Assembly: GCF_003096595.1 (NCBI RefSeq)
Contig: NZ_QEKO01000005.1
Span: forward strand, 1-64,000
DNA from: Pusillimonas noertemannii
GTDB lineage: Bacteria; Pseudomonadota; Gammaproteobacteria; Burkholderiales; Burkholderiaceae_B
Reading direction: 5' to 3'
DNA: 64,000 bases
Shown here: positions 59,038 through 64,000 of the stretch, in pieces
Numbering within the stretch: the stretch's first letter is position 1
Layout of the letters: the number at the start of each line of letters is the position of its first letter
The notes under the pieces: model-generated
The model's input: the letters and a program-made list of their open reading frames with translations, nothing else
Database searches by the model: none
Told to the model about the DNA's origin: nothing
Program-made: the position numbers and the translations under genes

Positions 59038-59958
59038 ATGTCCGACATGCCGCACGACCTGAACTTTCTGTACCTCGTCGACGCCCTGTACCGCGAAGGC
59101 AGCGTCTCGGCCGCCGCGCGCCGGCTCGACCTGACCCAGCCCGCCGCCAGCCATGCCCTGAACCGGCTGCGGGCGCGCTTCGGCGACCCGCTCTTCGTGC
59201 GTTCGGGCGCGGGCATGACGCCCACCCCCACCGGAGAGCGCATGGCCCGGGGCGCCGCACGGGCCCTGGCTCTTATCCAATCCGACGTGCTTGAAGAGCC
59301 CCGCTTCGATCCGGGGCAGTCCGAGCGGCGTTTCACCGTCGGCATGACCGACATGGGCGGCACCGCCATTCTTCCCAAGGTCATGCAGATGCTCGACCGC
59401 CAGGCGCCCGGCATTACCCTGCAACCCAAGGTGGCTGCTTCGTCAGAGATCGGGCAGATGCTGGAAAGCGGGGCGATCGACGTGGCCTGGGGCTATTTCG
59501 GTCAGCTGGGCCCAGGCCTGTACCAGCAAAGCCTTTTCAGGCGGGCACTTATCGGCATACGCCGCAAGTCGGGCCGCAAGTCGGCGATGACGCTGAAGAC
59601 TTTTGTGAACACGCCGCACGTGCTGGCCAATGCCACCGAAGTCACCAACGAGCTGCTGCGCCAGCGCCTGAAAGAGCGCGGCCATTCTTTGAAGGTGGCG
59701 CTCGAGTGCCCCTATATTCTCGCCGTGCCGGCCATCGTGGCGGGCACGGATTACATCGCCACCGTGCCCGACGAGCTGGCCGGCGTATTCCAGCGCCTGG
59801 CCGAGATCGAGACCTTCCAGCTGCCGCTGCCCATGCCCGACATCACCGTCAGGCAGCATTGGCACGCGCGCTTCAACGACGATGCAGGCCATCGGTGGTT
59901 CCGCAACAAGGTATTCGAGTGTGTATCGGACGATGCGGGGAAGGGCCCGCGCAACTGA
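59038..59958 (+). CDS. LysR-family transcriptional regulator
   Basis: 306 residues. The N-terminal HTH is LNFLYLVDALYREGSVSAAA, then RRLDLTQPAASHALNRLRAR. The effector-binding domain begins RRFTVGMTDMGG, in the NahR/PnbR/NodD style. Start at 59038 has GGGGAGA nine bases in front. It is divergent from the aromatic monooxygenase gene, which it probably activates; the ligand is likely an aromatic compound. Confidence 0.9.
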   Translation: MSDMPHDLNFLYLVDALYREGSVSAAARRLDLTQPAASHALNRLRARFGDPLFVRSGAGMTPTPTGERMARGAARALALIQSDVLEEPRFDPGQSERRFTVGMTDMGGTAILPKVMQMLDRQAPGITLQPKVAASSEIGQMLESGAIDVAWGYFGQLGPGLYQQSLFRRALIGIRRKSGRKSAMTLKTFVNTPHVLANATEVTNELLRQRLKERGHSLKVALECPYILAVPAIVAGTDYIATVPDELAGVFQRLAEIETFQLPLPMPDITVRQHWHARFNDDAGHRWFRNKVFECVSDDAGKGPRN

Positions 59959-60025
59959 GTGTCGAGCGCTTGCAGCGCGAGCGCGCAGCCGCTCACAGCA
60001 TGGGCGGAAGGGAAATGTGCCCCTT

Positions 60026-60081
60026 CATGAAAAACACCCCAAAGGTTGGATCGACGTCCAACTTTTGGGGTGCGGTTCATG
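60026..60081. repeat. 56-bp palindrome between convergent genes
   Basis: CATGAA, three mismatched bases, then CACCCCAAAGGTTGGA (60035-60050) mirrors TCCAACTTTTGGGGTG (60057-60072), three bases and TTCATG, with TCGACG in the centre. It can end transcripts from lysR and pcaJ. The arms look like terminal inverted repeats of some IS elements, so it may be a miniature or collapsed insertion. Confidence 0.6.
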
Positions 60082-60143
60082 GCCGGATTCGTCTCGGGCC
60101 ATTGAGGCGCCATGCGGGAACGGCGTGGCGTGGATAGTGGGCC

Positions 60144-60803
60144 CTAGCGCGCGTCGGTCAGTGCGACCGGCGTAAGCTTTTGCAGTTCTTCAAAACTAAG
60201 GCCCGGCACGATGTCGATGACCTGGGTGCCTTCGGGGGTAAGGTCGAAGACCGCGACGTCGGTGTACACGCGGCTGACGCAGGCCACGCCCGTGAGGGGG
60301 TAGGTGCATTCGGCCACCAGCTTGGATTCGCCGGTTTTGGTGAGCAGGTCCATCATGACGTAGGTTTTCTTGGCGCCGATGGCCAGGTCCATGGCGCCGC
60401 CCACGGCGGGAATGGCGTTGGGCGCGCCCGTGCTCCAGTTGGCCAGGTCGCCGTTGGCCGCAACCTGGAAGGCGCCCAGCACGCAGACGTCGAGATGGCC
60501 GCCGCGCATCATGGCGAAGCTGTCGGCGTGATGGAAGTAGCAGCCGCCGGGCAGCAGCGTGACCGGCTGTTTGCCGGCGTTGATGAGATCGTAGTCTTCT
60601 TCGCCCTTGGCCGGCGCGGGGCCCATGCCGATGACGCCGTTCTCGCTTTGCAGGATGACTTCGCGGTCGGCGGGCAGGTGGTTGGCCACCTTGGTGGGCA
60701 GGCCGATGCCCAGGTTGACGACGGCGCCGTCGGGAATGTCGACGGCGACGCGCGCGGCGATCTGGTCGCGCGTCCAGGCGGGAGTGGTTTTCTGTTCGCT
60801 CAT
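60144..60803 (-). CDS. pcaJ: 3-oxoacid CoA-transferase subunit B (3-oxoadipate type)
   Basis: 219 residues. The catalytic glutamate is in ILQSENGVIGMGP (SENG motif). It also has GIGLPTKVANHLPADRE, LGAFQVAANGDLANWS and GGAMDLAIGAKKTYVMMD. It transfers CoA from succinyl-CoA to 3-oxoadipate (or a similar oxoacid). It follows subunit A by 10 bp. The neighbouring PcaR-type regulator favours the 3-oxoadipate role over acetoacetate. Confidence 0.9.
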   Translation of the reverse strand: MSEQKTTPAWTRDQIAARVAVDIPDGAVVNLGIGLPTKVANHLPADREVILQSENGVIGMGPAPAKGEEDYDLINAGKQPVTLLPGGCYFHHADSFAMMRGGHLDVCVLGAFQVAANGDLANWSTGAPNAIPAVGGAMDLAIGAKKTYVMMDLLTKTGESKLVAECTYPLTGVACVSRVYTDVAVFDLTPEGTQVIDIVPGLSFEELQKLTPVALTDAR

Positions 60804-60813
60804 GACGCTGTCC

Positions 60814-61512
60814 TTAATCCTGTTTGAAACCCGCAGGGCCGGTGGCGCTGCGCGGCACTTTGACGATGTGCTTGACGAACAGGCCCGGCGTGACGACGGC
60901 TTCGGGGTCGATCTGGCCCAGCTCGACGATCTCGTGCACCGATGCGATGGTGCACTTGGCGGCGGTGGCCATGATGGGGCCGAAGTTGCGGGCTGTTTTG
61001 CGGTACAGGAGGTTGCCCCAGCGGTCGCCGGTTTCGGCCTTGATAAGGGCGAAGTCGGCGAAGATGGGGTGCTCGAGCACGTAGTGGCGGCCGTTGATCT
61101 CGCGCACTTCTTTGCCCTTGGCCAGTTCGGTGCCGTAGCCGGTAGGCGTGAAGAAGGCGCCTATGCCCGCGCCGGCGGCGCGGATGCGCTCGGCCAGGTT
61201 GCCTTGCGGCACAAGCTCGAGTTCGATCTTGCCGGCATGGTATAGCTCGTCGAACACATAGGAATCAGCCTGGCGCGGGAAGGAGCAGATGATCTTGCGC
61301 ACGCGCCCGGTCTTGAGCAGCGCGGCCAGGCCTATTTCGGCATTGCCCGCATTGTTGTTGACGATGACCAGGTCTTTGGCGCCATGGGCGATGAGGCCGT
61401 CGATAAGTTCGGCCGGTTGGCCTGCGCCGCCGAAGCCGCCGATCATGATGGTGGCGCCATCATGAACGCTGGCCAGCGCCTGTTCGACCGAGGGAGAGAT
61501 TTTATTGATCAT
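60814..61512 (-). CDS. pcaI: 3-oxoacid CoA-transferase subunit A (3-oxoadipate type)
   Basis: 232 residues: ATIMIGGFGGAGQPAELIDG (CoA-binding glycine-rich stretch), IVNNNAGNAEIGLAALLKTG and TPTGYGTELAKGKEVREING. The start MINKISPSVEQAL was chosen; a longer frame adds 54 residues from the promoter region. It forms one operon with pcaJ and is divergent from the IclR gene. Confidence 0.9.
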   Translation of the reverse strand: MINKISPSVEQALASVHDGATIMIGGFGGAGQPAELIDGLIAHGAKDLVIVNNNAGNAEIGLAALLKTGRVRKIICSFPRQADSYVFDELYHAGKIELELVPQGNLAERIRAAGAGIGAFFTPTGYGTELAKGKEVREINGRHYVLEHPIFADFALIKAETGDRWGNLLYRKTARNFGPIMATAAKCTIASVHEIVELGQIDPEAVVTPGLFVKHIVKVPRSATGPAGFKQD

Positions 61513-61550
61513 ATTTCCAATACGAACATTTCGTTGAAAACGGGTAGGGT

Positions 61551-61567
61551 AGTTCTTATAATGAACT
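61551..61567. promoter_or_regulatory. inverted repeat between pcaI and the IclR gene
   Basis: AGTTC-TTATAAT-GAACT (61551-61567) lies in the 192-bp divergent promoter region, 39 bases from the pcaI start. It overlaps a possible -10 element, as expected for PcaR-type control. Confidence 0.5.
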
Positions 61568-61704
61568 TTTATTCGTTTGTAGAACTTAATGCACCTAGCA
61601 TAATGACGCCCTGCCTGCTTGTCAATGACAGCGGCGGCGCTGTGCCCATATTGCACGAAAAGCCTTTTGCCCACCTTCGCGCAATGTTTTCTTGAAGGAC
61701 CCCC

Positions 61705-62532
61705 ATGAGTTCAAGTGAATCCGCATTGAAGCCGCCGACTTCCGCCCCGGCACAGGCCGAAGAGGCTCCCAAGCCCGGCGACAGCTATGTACGCTCTTTT
61801 GCGCGGGGCCTCGAGGTGCTGCGCAGCTTCGGCGCCGACGCGCCCGCCCAGACGCTTTCCGAGGTGGCCGAGCGCACCGGCCTTACCCGCGCCGGCGCCC
61901 GGCGCATATTGCTGACTTTGCTGAGCCTGGGCTATGTGTCGGCCGAGGGCCGCTTGTTCCGCCTTACGCCCAAGGTGCTGGAGCTGGGCTTCGCCTATCT
62001 CAGTTCGCTGCCGGTATGGTCGCAGGCCCAGCCCGTTATGGAAGCCCTGGTCGAAGAACTGCGCCAGTCCAGTTCGGTGGCCGTGCTCGACGGCGATGAA
62101 ATCGTCTACGTGCTGCGAGTGCCTGCCCATCGCATCATGTCCATCAACCTGGGCGTGGGCAGCCGGCTGCCCGCCGATTGCACCGCCATGGGCCGAGTCC
62201 TGCTGGCCGGCCTGCCTGACGAAGCCTTGGTTCAGCGCATCGAGGCCATGCAATTGGTCGCTCATACGCCGGCCACCATTGTCGATCCCGATGCGCTCAT
62301 CGATGAAATCCGCCAGGTGCGGGTGCAGGGCTGGAGCCTGGTCTCGGAAGAGCTTGAGCCGGGCCTGGTTTCCGTCGCCGCGCCCATCCGCAGCCAGAAC
62401 GGCCGCGTGGTCGCCGCGCTGAACGTCAGCGGTCACGCCCGCGCCATCACCCCCGAACATCTGCTGAAGGTCTGCCTGCCCCGCCTGCTTGCCGCGGCGG
62501 CAAAGATCAACATGCTTACAAGCGCTCGTTAA
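61705..62532 (+). CDS. pcaR: IclR-family regulator, PcaR/PcaU type
   Basis: 275 residues. The N-terminal winged HTH is YVRSFARGLEVLRSFGADAP, then LSEVAERTGLTRAGARRILL. The C-terminal ligand-binding domain includes VAVLDGDEIVYVLRVPAHRI, LGVGSRLPADCTAMGRVLLA and VSVAAPIRSQNGRVVAALNV. The PcaR/PcaU/PobR subgroup responds to 3-oxoadipate or protocatechuate, consistent with the divergent pcaIJ genes. pcaR is a subgroup assignment. Confidence 0.88.
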   Translation: MSSSESALKPPTSAPAQAEEAPKPGDSYVRSFARGLEVLRSFGADAPAQTLSEVAERTGLTRAGARRILLTLLSLGYVSAEGRLFRLTPKVLELGFAYLSSLPVWSQAQPVMEALVEELRQSSSVAVLDGDEIVYVLRVPAHRIMSINLGVGSRLPADCTAMGRVLLAGLPDEALVQRIEAMQLVAHTPATIVDPDALIDEIRQVRVQGWSLVSEELEPGLVSVAAPIRSQNGRVVAALNVSGHARAITPEHLLKVCLPRLLAAAAKINMLTSAR

Positions 62533-62553
62533 GGCCCTAACAACTAGATGCGA

Positions 62554-62761
62554 GGGTGAGAGGCGGTATGCACTTTGCAGTTCGTCCAGCGTGCGCCGAA
62601 TTTCTCTGGTTTGGTCGGGGGCTTTCGGCGACAGCCTGTTCGAATCCCGAGCCGCGTAGCGGCGAGGTTGAGTTCTGCCGCCGCCCGACCAAACCAGAGA
62701 AATTCGGGAAGCCCGAAGGGCCGCATGGTGCGGACTGCAAAGTGCATACCGCCTCTCACCC
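62554..62761. repeat. 208-bp interrupted palindrome
   Basis: Outer arms of 28 bp match perfectly: 62554-62581 starts GGGTGAGAGGCGGTATGCAC, and 62734-62761 is its exact complement. Inner arms of 24 bp (62596-62619 and 62684-62707, core CCGAATTTCTCTGGTTTGG) also match perfectly. A small hairpin, GCCGC-GTA-GCGGC, sits near the centre (about 62651-62663). It lies between convergent genes and has no coding value. It could be a transcription stop, a repeat family or a miniature mobile element. Confidence 0.85.
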
Positions 62762-62801
62762 GGCTAAAGAGCCCCGATTCCGCCGCCGCCAGCCTCGTCG
62801 C

Positions 62802-63428
62802 TTACTTGGCCTTTTCGATGGGCGTGGCCTTGCCCCTGTCATCGATGCGATTGACCTTGGTCCCTTCCAGCGACACCCCCGCCATCAGCCCCGCATTGGT
62901 CATTACGAATCCCACCACGGGGTCACGCAGCGTATTCAGGTCCACCGAACCGTTGGCGCTGAGGTTCGCCACCGCGACCGTGGCGTCCACGCCCGCCGTC
63001 CAGCCATTGCTCGCCAGGAACTTGTCCAGCGCCTCTTGCGTCTTGAACACGAAGATGATCGCCTTCGATTGCGCGCCCGCCTGCAGGCCGATCGAGCCGC
63101 TGGACGTGCTGTAGTAGCCCTTGTTCTGTCCGCCCACCCGCAACACGCCATCGCCATGCTCTGCGCCGACGATGAAGCCGCCGCCTATCACGCGCGGAAA
63201 AATCAGCACCCCCTTCGCCTGTGCAACCAGCTCGCGCGAGTTCGGCGCCACTTCATAAAGCCGCTTCAGGGCGGCATCGGCCCGCTCGTTGATGCTGTCG
63301 CGCCGCTCGACTCCGCTTTGCTCCGAGCGCGGTACCGTGGTGGTGCAGGCTGTAAGCGCGAGCGCGCCCGTGGTCATCGCCGCCGCCACAAAAAGGCTGC
63401 GGGATATAGAGGCAGTTCTTGTTTTCAT
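62802..63428 (-). CDS. SYLF/Ysc84-domain lipoprotein
   Basis: 208 residues. The signal sequence ends in a lipobox (LALTACTTT), so the protein is probably lipid-anchored. The SYLF domain follows: RLYEVAPNSRELVAQAKGVL, IFPRVIGGGFIVGAEHGDGV, YYSTSSGSIGLQAGAQSKAI and a C-terminal NLSANGSVDLNTL. SYLF proteins bind membranes or lipids in eukaryotes; the bacterial role is unclear. Start MKTRTASISRSLF; a longer frame adds 74 unrelated residues. Confidence 0.86.
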   Translation of the reverse strand: MKTRTASISRSLFVAAAMTTGALALTACTTTVPRSEQSGVERRDSINERADAALKRLYEVAPNSRELVAQAKGVLIFPRVIGGGFIVGAEHGDGVLRVGGQNKGYYSTSSGSIGLQAGAQSKAIIFVFKTQEALDKFLASNGWTAGVDATVAVANLSANGSVDLNTLRDPVVGFVMTNAGLMAGVSLEGTKVNRIDDRGKATPIEKAK

Positions 63429-63523
63429 CGCTTCTTCTCCGGGTTGAGGGAATACAGCGCGGTAGCAAGCGGCATTCCCGCCGGCGCCGCGCAAGCCGCC
63501 CCGGCGGGCGGCCTTGCACTCTG

Positions 63524-63718
63524 TTATTTCTGCGCCGTCTTGGCCGCGTCCTGGATGTCGTCCCCGACCTTCTGAATCTCCTGTCCCGCCTGGCTGATGG
63601 CCTTGTCGATTTCCTTGCCGGCCTTTTCGGCGGGGCCTTCCTGTTCGCATCCTGCCAGCGCCAGGGCGGTAAATGCCATGGCGGCGAACTTGGTGATCGA
63701 GCGATTATTCCTGAACAT
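63524..63718 (-). CDS. small lipoprotein with amphipathic helix
   Basis: 64 residues. MFRNNRSITKFAAMAFTALA is followed by a lipobox LAGC. The mature part EQEGPAEKAGKEIDKAISQA and later KVGDDIQDAAKTAQ is an amphipathic helix, as in entericidin-like and stress-induced envelope peptides. It is 95 bp upstream of the SYLF gene on the same strand and may be co-expressed with it. Confidence 0.75.
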   Translation of the reverse strand: MFRNNRSITKFAAMAFTALALAGCEQEGPAEKAGKEIDKAISQAGQEIQKVGDDIQDAAKTAQK

Positions 63719-63937
63719 GGTTTCCCCTTTCTTGATGTTGGTTCTGGTCGCCGGGGCCTTGTAATGTTAATTGGCCTTAGGTGACGCAGGCATTTTCTGC
63801 CAGATCGGGCCCATATTCAACGTCCGCAACAATTGGTCGCGCTTGTCGCTTATTTACTCATTTTTATTATGCGGGTCGCGATGCCGGCCAGGGCGCCTCG
63901 CGGCGGCGGGCGTCCAGGCGCCGCCGTAAGGGTTCGC
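63719..63937. other. intergenic region at the right end
   Basis: Contains an AT-rich stretch (63850-63872) likely to hold the promoter of the small lipoprotein gene, and a hairpin CGGCGGCG/CGCCGCCG (63901-63926) just past the end of the partial gene. No reading frame is supported. Confidence 0.4.
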
Positions 63938-64000
63938 TTATCGGGAATTGACGACCTTGTCGGTGGAAGAGCGTTCCACCACCTGTTGCTGCGGGTCGAC
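63938..64000 (-). CDS. C-terminal end of a gene cut by the window edge
   Basis: Twenty codons read VDPQQQVVERSSTDKVVNSR and end with TAA at 63938. The frame is open to the window edge and a GC-rich hairpin follows the stop, which favours a real gene end. Too little is present to name a family. Confidence 0.4.
   Translation of the reverse strand, partial: VDPQQQVVERSSTDKVVNSR

Noticed and set aside
62556-62759. Two mirror reading frames starting MRGGMHFAVR on opposite strands
   Set aside because: They arise from the perfect palindrome and are not genes.

Overview
The window is a GC-rich betaproteobacterial chromosome segment, most likely from the Alcaligenaceae (the Bordetella, Achromobacter, Pusillimonas group). 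The family is suggested by the Bordetella-type flagellin ends, the rho-trxA and parE-parC arrangements, a meso-diaminopimelate dehydrogenase, orphan periplasmic binding proteins and protocatechuate-pathway genes scattered in small divergent units. The genus cannot be fixed from the sequence alone. No rRNA, tRNA, CRISPR array, integrase or intact insertion sequence was found.

Layout. Positions 1-20.7 kb hold mostly housekeeping genes: gor, glnE, a YhdP-family AsmA-like protein, gdhA, rho, trxA, parE, parC, a ferredoxin-type reductase, dadA, an orphan UgpB-like binding protein and a glutathione transferase. From 20.8 to 29.6 kb there is a CrtI-like oxidoreductase and then a TetR-controlled catabolic island: tetR, an amidohydrolase, an EntE-like aryl-acid adenylating enzyme, an SDR and a complete TRAP transporter (dctP, dctQ, dctM). 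Three copies of the palindromic core GAACATGTTC sit before tetR and in the divergent ligase/SDR promoter region, so one TetR protein probably controls the whole island. From 29.7 to 42 kb come slyX, a DUF2784 membrane protein with a possible coupled basic mini-protein, mnmH, panE, a PaoABC-type molybdenum hydroxylase, a BetT-like transporter and a large autotransporter with a zinc-metalloprotease passenger.

From 42.1 to 53.5 kb is an accessory stretch with eight toxin-antitoxin loci or remnants: hicB with a deleted hicA, DUF4160/DUF2442, a hicB fragment, BrnTA, BrnT with an HTH partner, a lone HigA, HicAB and HigBA. Among these are a lone flagellin gene, a small secreted protein, a DUF188 protein, a Mrr-like endonuclease, a beta-carbonic anhydrase and ddh. 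Several carry AT-rich promoters with clear inverted-repeat operators.

From 53.4 to 62.5 kb is an aromatic-catabolism segment: pobA with divergent AraC-type pobR; an aromatic FAD monooxygenase plus a LivK-type binding protein with a divergent LysR regulator; and pcaIJ-type CoA-transferase genes with a divergent IclR regulator of the PcaR type. It ends with a 208-bp interrupted palindrome, a SYLF-domain lipoprotein, a small lipoprotein and the tail of one more gene.

Taken together, the right half looks like an uptake-and-degradation toolkit for hydroxylated aromatic acids. pobA makes protocatechuate and pcaIJ acts at 3-oxoadipate; the TetR island may feed in another aromatic acid. The strongest candidate for something undescribed is that TetR/EntE-like/TRAP island, whose ligase pocket residues look salicylate-type rather than 2,3-dihydroxybenzoate-type and which has no siderophore genes beside it.
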